DNA from: Streptomyces minutiscleroticus
GTDB taxonomy: Bacteria > Actinomycetota > Actinomycetes > Streptomycetales > Streptomycetaceae
Reading direction: 5' to 3'
Assembly: GCF_014650875.1 (NCBI RefSeq)
Contig: NZ_BMVU01000002.1
Location: 248,001 to 312,000, forward strand
Length of the DNA stretch: 64,000 nt
Part shown: positions 6,775 to 15,229 of the stretch, piece after piece
Numbering within the stretch: position 1 is the first letter of the stretch
Layout: each line of letters starts with the position of its first letter
Made by a program: the position numbers and the translations under genes
The notes under the pieces: model-generated
Seen by the model: the letters and a program-made list of their open reading frames with translations, nothing else
Told to the model about the DNA's origin: nothing
Databases searched by the model: none

Positions 6775-9612
6775 GTGGCCCGATCGGCTCCGACCCGACA
6801 GCTCTCCCCGTTCGTACGCCGTGGTGCGTACGGCGACCGGAGAGACCCTCAGCGGTACGAGCGCTCGAGCGTCGGCAGTGGTCCCGCGCCACCCAGGCCC
6901 GCCCCCAAGGCGGCCGACGTCCCCGGCACGGTGTACAAGACCCCCGCGCTCGCCTCGTTCCGCGCACACAGAAGAGGCAGCACCCTGACTACGACTTTCC
7001 GAGAGCTCGGAATCCTCTCCGAGACGGCCGAGGCCCTTGAGGCCGTCGGCATCGTCAACCCCTTCCCCATCCAGGAGATGACGCTCCCGGTCGCCCTCTC
7101 CGGCACCGACGTCATCGGCCAGGCCAAGACCGGCACGGGCAAGACCCTCGGCTTCGGCCTCCCCCTTCTGGAGCGCGTCACCGTCCCGGCGGACGTCGAG
7201 GCCGGGCGCGCCCGCCCCGACCAGCTCACCGACGCCCCGCAGGCCCTCGTGGTCGTCCCCACCCGCGAGCTGTGCACCCAGGTGACGAACGACCTGCTGA
7301 CCGCGGGCAAGGTCCGCAACGTGCGGGTCCTCGCCATCTACGGCGGCCGCGCGTACGAGCCGCAGGTCGAGGCCCTCAAGAAGGGCGTCGACGTGATCGT
7401 CGGCACCCCGGGCCGCCTGCTCGACCTGGCCGGCCAGAAGAAGCTCGACCTCAAGCACGTCCGGGCCCTCGTGCTCGACGAGGCCGACGAGATGCTCGAC
7501 CTGGGCTTCCTGCCCGACGTCGAGAAGATCATCAACATGCTGCCGGCCCGCCGCCAGACGATGCTGTTCTCGGCCACCATGCCGGGCGCGGTCATCGGTC
7601 TCGCGCGCCGCTATATGTCGCAGCCCACGCACATCCGCGCCACGGCGCCGGACGACGAGGGCGTGACGGTCGCCAACATCTCGCAGCACGTCTACCGCGC
7701 CCACAACATGGACAAGGCGGAGATGGTCGCGCGGATCCTGCAGGCCGAGGGCCGCGGTCTCGCGATGATCTTCTGCCGGACCAAGCGGACGGCGGCGGAC
7801 CTCGCCGACCAGCTGCAGAAGCGCGGCTTCGCCTCCGGCGCGGTCCACGGCGACCTCGGCCAGGGCGCCCGCGAGCAGGCGCTGCGCGCGTTCCGCAACG
7901 GCAAGGTCGACGTCCTCGTCTGCACCGACGTCGCCGCGCGCGGTATCGACGTCGAGGGCGTGACCCACGTCATCAACTACCAGTCCCCCGAGGACGAGAA
8001 GACGTACCTGCACCGCATCGGCCGTACGGGCCGCGCGGGCGCGTCGGGTACGGCGATCACGCTCGTCGACTGGGACGACATCCCGCGCTGGCAGCTGATC
8101 AACAAGGCGCTGGAGCTGTCCTTCAACGACCCGCCGGAGACGTACTCGACCTCCCCGCACCTCTTCGAGGAGCTGAGCATCCCGGCCGGCACGAAGGGCG
8201 TGCTGCCGCGGTCCGAGCGCACCCGCGCCGGCCTCGCGGCCGAGGAGATCGAGGACCTCGGCGAGACCGGGCGCGGTCCGCGCGGACGCGGCGGCCGGGG
8301 CACCGCTCCGTCGGCCGACCAGGAGCGCGAGCGTGAGCGCCCGGCGCGTACGCCGCGCCGTCGCCGCCGTACGCGCAACGGCGCGCCGGTGGACGCGACG
8401 GCTCCGGCGGAGACGCCCCAGCAGATCCCCGAGGACGCTGCCGAGGCCACGGAGGTCTCCGGGCCCCGTACGCCGCGCCGCCGTCGCCGTACGCGGGGCG
8501 GCGCCCCGGCCGAGGCCGTCGCCGCCACGGCGCAGACCGTCCGGACCGAGGCCGCGCCGGCCGACGCCGCGCAGGCGGCCGTGGCCACGGCGGAGGGCAC
8601 GGCGCCCGCCGCCGCGGAACCGGAGGAGGGCGCGAAGCCGCGCCGCCGCCGTACGCGGCGGTCGGCCGAGGAGGCGCTCGCCCCGGTGGCCGACACGCCG
8701 GTGTCCGAGACCCCGGCGGCCGACGCCGCGCCGGTCGAGGCCCCGGAGGCCGTGACCGCCACGAAGCCGCGCCGCCGCACCCGCAGGACCGCGGAGGCCG
8801 CCCCGGCCGCCGAAGCGGCCGAAGCCGCGGTCGCCACCGCCGAAGGCACCACCGCGACGGACACGGCCGAGGCTCCGGCCAAGCCCCGCCGCCGCACCCG
8901 CAAGACCGCGGAGACCGCCCCGGCGACCGAGGCCGCGGACGCGGCCGAGGCCGCCGTCGACACCGCCGAGGGCGGCACTGAGGCGGCCACGGCCAAGCCC
9001 CGCCGCCGCACCACGCGGAAGACCGCCGCGACGGCGGAGACCGCCGAGGCTGCCGTGGACACCGCCGAGGGCGACACCGCGACGGACACGGCCGAGACCC
9101 CGGCCAAGCCCCGCCGCCGCACCCGCAAGACCGCGGAGACCGCCCCGGCCGCCGAAGCGGCGGAAGCCGCGGTCGCCACCGCCGAAGGCACCACCGCGAC
9201 GGACACGGCCGAGGCTCCGGCCAAGCCCCGCCGCCGCACCCGCAAGACCGCGGAGACCGCCCCGGCGACCGAGGCCGCGGACGCGGCCGAGGCCGCCGTC
9301 GACACCGCCGAGGCCGCGGAGGCCAAGCCGCGCCGCCGCACCCCCCGCACGAAGGCAGCCGCCGAGGCCGGCATCCCGGCCCAGGCCGCCGACGAGCAGG
9401 AGGCCGCCAAGCCGCGCCGCCGCACCCGCAAGACCGCGGAGGCCGCCCCGGCGACCGAGGCTGCGGACGCGGCCGAGGCCCCGGCCAAGCCGCGCCGGAC
9501 CCGCAAGACCGCGGCCGGTGCCGCCGACGCCGGTACGGAGGCGGCGGCCGAGGCCGCTCCGCGCCGCCGCACCCGCAAGGCGGCGGAGGCCGCCGAGGTG
9601 ACGGAGAGCTGA
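6775..9612 (+). CDS. DEAD-box RNA helicase with repeat-rich basic tail
   Basis: ATP-dependent RNA helicase for RNA unwinding in ribosome assembly or mRNA turnover. All core motifs are present: Q motif ending FPIQEM, Walker A AKTGTGKT, PTRELCTQV, TPGRLLD, DEAD, SAT, then VCTDVAARGID and HRIGRTGRAG. The two RecA domains span roughly residues 75-430. From about 510 to the end the protein is a low-complexity Ala/Glu tail studded with KPRRRTRKTAE-like basic boxes, which probably bind RNA. The start is uncertain: GTG 6775 is the longest frame, while homology-like sequence begins near 6985 (a CTG codon after GAAGAGGCAG). M. tuberculosis RhlE (Rv3211) occupies the same context as I recall. Confidence 0.9.
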   Translation: MARSAPTRQLSPFVRRGAYGDRRDPQRYERSSVGSGPAPPRPAPKAADVPGTVYKTPALASFRAHRRGSTLTTTFRELGILSETAEALEAVGIVNPFPIQEMTLPVALSGTDVIGQAKTGTGKTLGFGLPLLERVTVPADVEAGRARPDQLTDAPQALVVVPTRELCTQVTNDLLTAGKVRNVRVLAIYGGRAYEPQVEALKKGVDVIVGTPGRLLDLAGQKKLDLKHVRALVLDEADEMLDLGFLPDVEKIINMLPARRQTMLFSATMPGAVIGLARRYMSQPTHIRATAPDDEGVTVANISQHVYRAHNMDKAEMVARILQAEGRGLAMIFCRTKRTAADLADQLQKRGFASGAVHGDLGQGAREQALRAFRNGKVDVLVCTDVAARGIDVEGVTHVINYQSPEDEKTYLHRIGRTGRAGASGTAITLVDWDDIPRWQLINKALELSFNDPPETYSTSPHLFEELSIPAGTKGVLPRSERTRAGLAAEEIEDLGETGRGPRGRGGRGTAPSADQERERERPARTPRRRRRTRNGAPVDATAPAETPQQIPEDAAEATEVSGPRTPRRRRRTRGGAPAEAVAATAQTVRTEAAPADAAQAAVATAEGTAPAAAEPEEGAKPRRRRTRRSAEEALAPVADTPVSETPAADAAPVEAPEAVTATKPRRRTRRTAEAAPAAEAAEAAVATAEGTTATDTAEAPAKPRRRTRKTAETAPATEAADAAEAAVDTAEGGTEAATAKPRRRTTRKTAATAETAEAAVDTAEGDTATDTAETPAKPRRRTRKTAETAPAAEAAEAAVATAEGTTATDTAEAPAKPRRRTRKTAETAPATEAADAAEAAVDTAEAAEAKPRRRTPRTKAAAEAGIPAQAADEQEAAKPRRRTRKTAEAAPATEAADAAEAPAKPRRTRKTAAGAADAGTEAAAEAAPRRRTRKAAEAAEVTES
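8821..9312 (+). repeat. 150-bp perfect direct repeat inside the helicase tail
   Basis: Bases 8821-8970 and 9163-9312 are identical, offset by 342 bases (114 codons); one mismatch separates a further 20 bases on the left. A partial third copy lies at about 9055-9150. The offset keeps the reading frame. Confidence 0.9.
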
Positions 9613-9627
9613 CCGGCACCACCCGAC

Positions 9628-9668
9628 GCCGACGGCCCGGCCCCGATCACCGGGGCCGGGCCGTCGGC
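9628..9668 (+). terminator. terminator of the helicase gene
   Basis: Perfect 17-bp stem (9628-9644 with 9652-9668) around a 7-base loop, 15 bases after the helicase stop codon. Confidence 0.85.
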
Positions 9669-9734
9669 GTTCGCGCGCACCGGGCCGGGCGGCCCGGCAC
9701 GCCGCCGTCCGGCACGCCCCGCTAGCCTCGATCC

Positions 9735-10607
9735 ATGAGCAGGCCTCCGACCTTCGTCCCGCCCGCCGGCGCCCGCGCGTACCGGCTCGCCACCGCGCGC
9801 GGCGGCTTCGCCGTCGTCGACGCCCCCGCGGCACCCGGCGTCGCGGTCAAGGGGACGGCCCTGCTGCTGCCGGGGTTCACCGGCAGCAAGGAGGACTTCA
9901 TCGGCCTGCACGAGCCGCTGGCCGCCGCCGGGTACCGGACGGTCGCCGTGGACGGCCGCGGGCAGTACGAGACCCCGGGCCCGGCGGACGACGAGGCGCC
10001 GTACGCGCAGGAGGAGCTGGCGCGCGACGTGCTCGCGCAGGCGGCGGCCGTGGGGGACGGCCCGCTCCACCTCGTGGGCCACTCGTTCGGCGGACTCGTG
10101 GCGCGGGCCGCCGTCCTGCTGGAGCCGGACGCGTTCGTCTCGCTCACCCTCATGTCGTCGGGTCCTGCCGAGATCTCGCCGCCGCAGCAGCAGCGCGTCA
10201 AGCTGCTGCGGGACGTGCTCGCCGTGATGGACATGGCCCGGGTGTGGGAGGCGATCCAGGCGCTGGACACCCCGGAGGACGCCGACGACCTGGACGCGGG
10301 GCTCGACGACCGCGCCGACCTCAGGCGGCGCTGGCTGGCCACCAGCCCGGCGCAGCTCGTCGCGGCCGGCCGCCAGCTGTGCGCGGAGCCCGACCGGGTT
10401 CCCGCCCTGGCCGCCCTGCCGCTGCCCAAGCACGTCCTGTCGGGCGAGCGCGACGACACCTGGCCGGTGCCGCTCCTGGACGACATGGCCGTACGGCTGC
10501 GGGCCCGCCGGACCGTCGTCCGCGGGGCGGAGCACTCCCCCAACACCGACCGTCCCCTGGAGACGGCCGAAGCCCTCGCCGCCTTCTGGGACTCCGTCGC
10601 CGTGTAG
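9735..10607 (+). CDS. alpha/beta hydrolase
   Basis: 290-residue hydrolase. LLLPGFTGSKEDF supplies the oxyanion loop (about residue 47). GHSFGG near 116 is the nucleophile elbow with serine. SGERDDTWP near 236 offers the acid, and the His of GAEHSPN near 262 completes the triad. There is no signal peptide. It is monocistronic between the helicase terminator and the convergent NYN gene. The substrate is unknown; lipase/esterase-like is the safest description. Confidence 0.85.
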   Translation: MSRPPTFVPPAGARAYRLATARGGFAVVDAPAAPGVAVKGTALLLPGFTGSKEDFIGLHEPLAAAGYRTVAVDGRGQYETPGPADDEAPYAQEELARDVLAQAAAVGDGPLHLVGHSFGGLVARAAVLLEPDAFVSLTLMSSGPAEISPPQQQRVKLLRDVLAVMDMARVWEAIQALDTPEDADDLDAGLDDRADLRRRWLATSPAQLVAAGRQLCAEPDRVPALAALPLPKHVLSGERDDTWPVPLLDDMAVRLRARRTVVRGAEHSPNTDRPLETAEALAAFWDSVAV

Positions 10608-10652
10608 TCCCGTGACGGCGCTCGCCACCCGGCACGCGACCCGCCGCCGGGC

Positions 10653-10684
10653 GTTCAGTACCGCGTCTGTTCAGTACTGCGTCT
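10653..10684. repeat. 16-bp tandem duplication at the 3' end of the NYN gene
   Basis: GTTCAGTACCGCGTCT (10653-10668) is followed directly by GTTCAGTACTGCGTCT (10669-10684), one mismatch. The second copy holds the last codons and stop of the NYN gene; the first is a non-coding copy just downstream. Confidence 0.85.
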
Positions 10685-11585
10685 GCAGGTGCTCCCAGAA
10701 GCCGTCGCGCAGCGCCCGGCGCAGGTCCGCCTGTCCGCGCAGCGAGTACTGCAGCAGGCTCTCGGCCTCCACGAGGAGGTCCTGGTCCACGGGGCCGGGC
10801 AGGTACGGGTGACCGGGGAGCAGTTCCACCAGCGCCTCCCGGCCGCGGGCGGAGAGCCACTTCGCGGCGATCTGCGCGCCCACGAAGCGGACGTCCTCGC
10901 GGGTGGGCCGGGCCGCCGCCGTCGCGTCGTACGAGGCGGCGGTGCGCCGGGTGACGTACGGCTTGAAGAACTCCAGGTCGAAGGTGCGCTGGCTGTCGAC
11001 CTCCCACAGCAGCGGCTCGGCCTGGTTGCGGCCCTCCGGCGCCTCGACGCCCCACAGGTGGACCCGGGCGCCGTACCCCTGGGCCGCCTCCACCGCGGAG
11101 ACCAGGTCCTCGTCGCCGCCGATGAGCGCCGCGTCGCTGATGGCGCGGTGCCGGGCCAGGGACTCCAGGTCGGAGCGGATCAGGGAGTCGACGCCCTTCT
11201 GCTGGTTGTTGGCGTTGAGGTTGCCCAGCCGGACCTTGACGTCCGGCAGCTCGGCGATCGACTGCTGCTCGGCGGTGTGGATGCGGCGCCGGGCGCCGTC
11301 GTACCAGTAGACGCGGAGCAGCCGGCTGTCCGCGAAGATCGAACGGGCCCGGTCGATGAGCGCGTCGATGAGCCCCTCGGCGTCCAGGTCGAAGGCCCGG
11401 CGGTCCTCGGTGCCGGCCACGAGGCGGCCCGCCGCCGCGTACAGGTACCCGGCGTCGACGAAGATCGCGTGCGTGGACGGCGTCTTGGCCACTTCGGCGA
11501 GCATGCGCTTGAGCAGCTCGTTTGTGCGATCGATGCGTGCGACGAGTGAAGCCGCCTCGTCGATCGCCGGGAAGTCGTCATTCAT
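10671..11585 (-). CDS. NYN domain (PIN-like) ribonuclease-family protein
   Basis: 304-residue protein with a NYN/LabA-like PIN fold: HAIFVDAGYLY (about residue 40, first acidic position), KGVDSLIRSDL (about 130) and DAALIGGDEDLVSAV (about 150) give the acidic metal-binding set of this nuclease family. The C-terminal third (from about 215) is a separate helical region rich in Arg and Leu. The ATG at 11585 (MNDDF) was chosen; an in-frame GTG at 11612 is possible. It is divergent from the small 50-residue gene. RNA cleavage is a family inference. Confidence 0.8.
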   Translation of the reverse strand: MNDDFPAIDEAASLVARIDRTNELLKRMLAEVAKTPSTHAIFVDAGYLYAAAGRLVAGTEDRRAFDLDAEGLIDALIDRARSIFADSRLLRVYWYDGARRRIHTAEQQSIAELPDVKVRLGNLNANNQQKGVDSLIRSDLESLARHRAISDAALIGGDEDLVSAVEAAQGYGARVHLWGVEAPEGRNQAEPLLWEVDSQRTFDLEFFKPYVTRRTAASYDATAAARPTREDVRFVGAQIAAKWLSARGREALVELLPGHPYLPGPVDQDLLVEAESLLQYSLRGQADLRRALRDGFWEHLQTQY

Positions 11586-11639
11586 ATGCGCCCTATTGTC
11601 GCAGGCCGTCACTGCGCGAACACAAGCGGTCCCAGGACT

Positions 11640-11848
11640 CCGTGGTCGTTAGATCGTCGAAATTTTTCTTTAGCGTAGGGAATGTTTGCAGGGAGCAAGT
11701 CGTTGAACCGTACGGAACAGCGGACACCATGGCCCCGCAATCCACTCTTAACGGGCGGGCAACCGCCCGGCCTCAGCAAGGGACGAGACTTACGTCCCAT
11801 ACCAGTAGTTCTCCTTCAGGAGGATGACCAGACGAAGGGAGAAGCCGT
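11640..11848 (+). promoter_or_regulatory. hairpin-rich leader upstream of the 50-residue protein
   Basis: An AT-rich segment (11650-11680, AAATTTTTCTTTAGCG) looks like a promoter in this GC-rich genome. It is followed by three small hairpins: GGGCGG/CCGCCC with a GCAA tetraloop (11753-11768), GGGACG/CGTCCC with a 7-base loop (11780-11798), and CTCC/GGAG at 11811-11822, which sequesters an AGGAGG. The actual ribosome site of the gene is GAAGGGAG at about 11835. No known riboswitch class is recognised. Confidence 0.5.
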
Positions 11849-12001
11849 ATGCGCTTCGAAATCATGCGCCTGGACGATGTCGACGGCACCGCCGTGGACA
11901 GCACCGTCGTGGACGCCGCCTCCGTCAACCAGATCGTGCAGCAGGCTGCCGCCATAGGGCAGCGGCTGTGGATCCGCCCGGCCGAGTGCCCGGCCTCATG
12001 A
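11849..12001 (+). CDS. conserved-looking 50-residue protein
   Basis: 50-residue protein starting MRFEIMRLDDVDG and ending RPAECPAS. It has a mixed charged start, a helical middle (SVNQIVQQAAAIGQRLW) and one cysteine near the end. The start is supported by AAGGGAG seven bases upstream. Codon third positions are GC-rich as in real genes, and a perfect 22-bp terminator follows 43 bases after the stop. No signal peptide or membrane segment is seen. I do not recognise a family and give no function. Confidence 0.7.
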   Translation: MRFEIMRLDDVDGTAVDSTVVDAASVNQIVQQAAAIGQRLWIRPAECPAS

Positions 12002-12044
12002 CGCACGACCGCCTCTCGCTCTGACGCGTACGCCTTCGCGTCCG

Positions 12045-12092
12045 CCCGTGGGAGTGCGGCCGTCCGCACCCGGACGGCCGCACTCCCACGGG
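12045..12092 (+). terminator. terminator of the 50-residue gene
   Basis: Perfect 22-bp stem (12045-12066 with 12071-12092) closed by a CACC tetraloop. It is one of the most stable stems in the window. Confidence 0.88.
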
Positions 12093-12106
12093 CCGAAGCA
12101 TGTTCC

Positions 12107-12144
12107 GGAGCCCCCGTACGGCCCTCGCGCCGTACGGGGGCTCC
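12107..12144. terminator. second terminator, serving the convergent MarC gene
   Basis: Perfect 16-bp stem (12107-12122 with 12129-12144), 6-base loop. It lies between the convergent small gene and marC, so it likely stops transcription from the marC side as well. Confidence 0.75.
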
Positions 12145-12225
12145 GTGCTTCGCCGGGGCTCCACGCGCCGCGATGGCTTCTCGTGCGTTACGGGGCCCCG
12201 GCGGACCGGCGGACCGGCTGACCTC

Positions 12226-12831
12226 TTAGACGCCCTGGACCACCTGCAGGACGCCGTTGATGATCTGCTGCACGGCGATCGCGGACAGCATCATGCCCGC
12301 GAGCCGGGTCACCAGGACGACGCCGCCGTCCTTGATGACGCGGATGATCAGCAGCGAGTAGCGCATCACCAGCCACAGCACCACGTGGATGGCGAGAATC
12401 GCGGTCCACACCGACACCTGCGTGGTGACGCTGTCGGCCTTCTGCACCGCCAGGATCACGGACACGATCGCACCCGGACCGGCCAGCAGCGGCATGCCCA
12501 GCGGGACCAGAGCGACGTTGACGTCCTTGGTCTGCTTCGGCTCGTCGGTCTTGCCGGTGAGCAGGTCGAGCGCGATGAGGAGCAGCAGCAGTCCGCCCGC
12601 GATCATCAGCGCGGGCACGGACACGTGCAGGTAGTCCAGGATCTGGTGGCCCAGCAGCCCGAAGACGGTGATGACACCGCCGGCCACGCAGACCGCCTGG
12701 AGGGCCATGCGCCGCTGCGTCCTGGCGGGCCGCCCGGCGGTCAGGGCGAGGAAGATCGGGGTGATCCCCGGGGGGTCCATGATGACGAAGAGCGTGAGGA
12801 ACAGGGAGCCGAAGACGGCGAGGTCGAACAC
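12226..12831 (-). CDS. MarC family integral membrane protein
   Basis: 201-residue MarC/UPF0056-type membrane protein with six hydrophobic segments. It begins FDLAVFGSLFLTLFVIMDPPG and carries the family motif PLGMPLLAGPGAI near residue 110. The GTG start at 12831 follows an AAGG site; longer in-frame starts lead into GC-rich non-coding sequence. It is monocistronic. Transport activity of the family is unproven, and the name comes from a disputed link to multiple antibiotic resistance. Confidence 0.9.
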   Translation of the reverse strand: MFDLAVFGSLFLTLFVIMDPPGITPIFLALTAGRPARTQRRMALQAVCVAGGVITVFGLLGHQILDYLHVSVPALMIAGGLLLLLIALDLLTGKTDEPKQTKDVNVALVPLGMPLLAGPGAIVSVILAVQKADSVTTQVSVWTAILAIHVVLWLVMRYSLLIIRVIKDGGVVLVTRLAGMMLSAIAVQQIINGVLQVVQGV

Positions 12832-13210
12832 GATGAGCCTTGCGGAGAAGTGGAGGCGGCGGACGGAGGCGCGGACGGGCGCCCCCGGCCGACGCCGGGC
12901 GTGACAGGGAAAGGTGAGGAACGCGTGTCCGGGCGTGCGCCTGGGCGTGCGTTCGGGCGTGAAGGGGGATGTGCGACCCCGTGCGACCGACCGCACGTGG
13001 TCACCGGACGCCGCCCGGAAGCGGCCACCGGCGGCCCGGGCGGAGGGGCTCCGGGACCCGGGCGGTCGCGCATCCAGGGGCCGTGGCCCCGGTGGGTGCG
13101 GGCACTTCGGGCCCGGTCCACCGCTTCGGATACCACCACCCCGGGTGCCGCGCCCCGGACACCGCGCCCCGGACACCGCGCCCCCGGGCGCTACCGCCCG
13201 GACAGCGTGC
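12832..13210. other. 379-bp intergenic region, no gene seen
   Basis: Very GC-rich and without a supported gene. A short tandem repeat GCCCCGGACACCGC is seen at about 13150-13186, just before the end of the PHP gene. The marC promoter should lie at its left end. Confidence 0.5.
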
Positions 13211-14077
13211 CTAGGCGCCGAACGGTCCGCCCGTGCCGGGAACCGGGAAGGCGCCGGCGGCGCGCCGGGTGATCTCCCCGTAGATCTCGGGGTCGGTCGT
13301 GTACTCGCCGAGCCGGCACGTCTTGCGGCTGCCGTGGTAGTCCGAGGAACCGGTGACCAGCAGCCCCAGCTCCTTGGCCAGACCGCGCAGCCGGTCCCGG
13401 GTCGCGGCGTCGTGGTCCATGTGGTCGACCTCGATGCCGTCGAGGCCGGCGGCGGACAGGTCCGCGATCGCGCTCTCGGACACGGTCCGGCCGCGCTTGG
13501 CGGCGGCGGGGTGGGCGAGGACGGTCACACCGCCCGCGGCCTTGACCAGCCGGACCGCCTCGAAGGGGTCGGTCTCGTGTTTGTCGACGTGGGCCCGGCC
13601 GCCGTCGGCGAGCCACTCCCGCGTGAACGCGTCGGAGACCGTGGGCACGACGCCCAGTTCCACCAGGGCGGTGGCGATGTGCGGGCGCCCCACCGAGCCG
13701 TCGCCCGCGATGCGCGCGACCTGCTCCCAGGTCACCGGCACCCCCAGCTCCCGCAGCTTGGCGATCATGGCCTGGGCGCGCGGCACCCGGTCGTCGCGCA
13801 CCAGCTCGCGCTCGCGCAGCAGCTCGGGCTCGTCGGGGTCGAAGAGGTACGCCAGCATGTGCATGCTCACGCCGTCGAGCCGGCAGGACAGCTCGGCCCC
13901 GGTGACCAGGGTCAGCCCCTCCGGGACCGCCGCGCGCGCCTCCGCGTGGCCGCGGGTGGTGTCGTGGTCGGTGAGGGCGACGACGTCCAGACCGGCCGCG
14001 GCCGCGTTGCGGACCAGCTCGGCCGGGGTGTCCGTGCCGTCGGACGCGGTGGAGTGGGTGTGCAGATCGATGCGCAC
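13211..14077 (-). CDS. PHP domain metal-dependent phosphoesterase
   Basis: 288-residue PHP-fold protein. It starts MRIDLHTHSTASDGT (HxH metal site), then ALTDHDTTRG near residue 35, AELSCRLDG near 61, LAHPAA near 190 and SSDYHG near 243, which together give the metal ligands of the TrpH/YciV type. Family members act on short RNA or 3',5'-bisnucleotides; which substrate applies here is inference. It is cytoplasmic, with the start immediately at the conserved motif. The next gene upstream (14238-14879) has the same direction with a 160-base gap. Confidence 0.9.
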   Translation of the reverse strand: MRIDLHTHSTASDGTDTPAELVRNAAAAGLDVVALTDHDTTRGHAEARAAVPEGLTLVTGAELSCRLDGVSMHMLAYLFDPDEPELLRERELVRDDRVPRAQAMIAKLRELGVPVTWEQVARIAGDGSVGRPHIATALVELGVVPTVSDAFTREWLADGGRAHVDKHETDPFEAVRLVKAAGGVTVLAHPAAAKRGRTVSESAIADLSAAGLDGIEVDHMDHDAATRDRLRGLAKELGLLVTGSSDYHGSRKTCRLGEYTTDPEIYGEITRRAAGAFPVPGTGGPFGA

Positions 14078-14237
14078 GACGCGGACTCCCAGCGGGGACG
14101 GTACGGAAGGTGACGCTCAAGGATAACGGCACTCCGGCACGCCTCTGTCACACCCGTCACCGCCGAGCGCCCCCTACGAACTCCCTGTGCGGACCGCCTC
14201 GAAACCCCGCGGGGCCCGCCCGGAACCCCCTGCCCGG

Positions 14238-14879
14238 CTATGGCTGGAGCAGCCGCGGCGACAGCGCCCCGCACGGGACCAGATCGAGTTCGGCGCCCGC
14301 GTCCCGCAGGTCGGTCAGTACCAGTTCGTCGTACATCAGCAGCCCGGACTGCTCGGGCCAGACGACGGCCCACAGCCACAGGCCGAGCGCCTCGCCCGCG
14401 AACACCGCGCGGTCCTCCGGGGTGCCGGAGACGAGCCACAGCGGGGTCGGCCGTCCGGCCGCGAGGACCTTCGCCTGGGGCGGCTTCTCGACGTCCAGGT
14501 ACGGGCCCGGGTCGGGGCCGTCGACGCCCGCGTACCGCGCGCCGAGGCCGACGCCCAGCTCCTCGGCCACGAGGATCAGCTCCCCGAACCCGCCGAGCGG
14601 CCCCGGTCCCGAGCAGGCCACGGCGGTCGCGCGGCCACCGCTGCGGTCGTCGCCCGCGCAGGCCACGCCGGTGTAGAGCCAGCCGACGGGCAGCGGCCAC
14701 GGCATCCACACGGGCACCTGCGTCCGGTGCACGACGACGCCGAGGGCCTCGACACTGGGCGGGATCACGGGCTGCAGCGGGTGCACCGTCCCGTGCACGT
14801 CGCACTGCCAGGAGTCGGCGAAGAGGCCGGGAGCCCTGACCCGGCCACCACACTTCGGGCAACTGGGTTCGCCCCTCAT
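14238..14879 (-). CDS. zinc-ribbon hypothetical protein (DUF6758-like)
   Basis: 213-residue soluble protein that starts with a CPKCGG knuckle and a second CDVH position, forming a small zinc ribbon. A Trp/Pro-rich domain follows (VWMPWPLPVGWLYTG) with a Gly-rich middle and an Asp/Glu-rich C-terminal half. I believe this is the actinobacterial DUF6758 family, from memory. The function is unknown. The frame begins exactly at the zinc ribbon, which supports the ATG at 14879. Confidence 0.8.
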   Translation of the reverse strand: MRGEPSCPKCGGRVRAPGLFADSWQCDVHGTVHPLQPVIPPSVEALGVVVHRTQVPVWMPWPLPVGWLYTGVACAGDDRSGGRATAVACSGPGPLGGFGELILVAEELGVGLGARYAGVDGPDPGPYLDVEKPPQAKVLAAGRPTPLWLVSGTPEDRAVFAGEALGLWLWAVVWPEQSGLLMYDELVLTDLRDAGAELDLVPCGALSPRLLQP

Positions 14880-15229
14880 AGGGCCCCACGGTCCTCCCCG
14901 GAGGTGGTCGCGTCAAGGACGATCACTCGTCCGGAGGGAGTCGCGCCGCCGCGCACGACCGGCTGCGGCTCACATCCACCGGAATCCATCGGACGGGCAC
15001 CGGGCTCGCCGGCCCGGTCCCGCCGTCCACCGCCGGGGACGGGACGCCACGGCCGGGCCCGGCGGAACCGGACCCGACGGACACGACCGGCCCGGACCCG
15101 GCGGACACGAGCGGCCCGATCGCATGGACCCGTGCGGTCCGCGCACGGGCAGCCGTGCGGTCCGGCGTACGGACAGGGGCGCACCGACTGTTCCCGGCCA
15201 CCTGACGGGCGGCCGGGCCGTCGCGCCGG
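14880..15229. other. 350-bp intergenic region, no gene seen
   Basis: Between two same-direction genes. The sequence is GC-rich with runs of GGACCCGGCGGACACGA-like words and several open but unconvincing frames. I see no RNA gene or clear terminator. Confidence 0.5.

Noticed and set aside
8841-9560. Regularly spaced repeats reminiscent of a CRISPR array
   Set aside because: The repeats are coding (KPRRRTRKTAE boxes), have no unique spacers of constant length, and no cas genes are near.
6673-9834. 1053-residue open frame antisense to the helicase
   Set aside because: It is a GC-bias shadow of the repeat-rich helicase gene, made of Arg/Gly/Leu-rich low-complexity sequence without domain motifs.
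11824-12024. 66-residue frame starting at the ATG directly after AGGAGG
   Set aside because: Zero spacing between AGGAGG and the ATG, very Arg/Pro-rich product, and it overlaps the better supported 50-residue gene in another frame.
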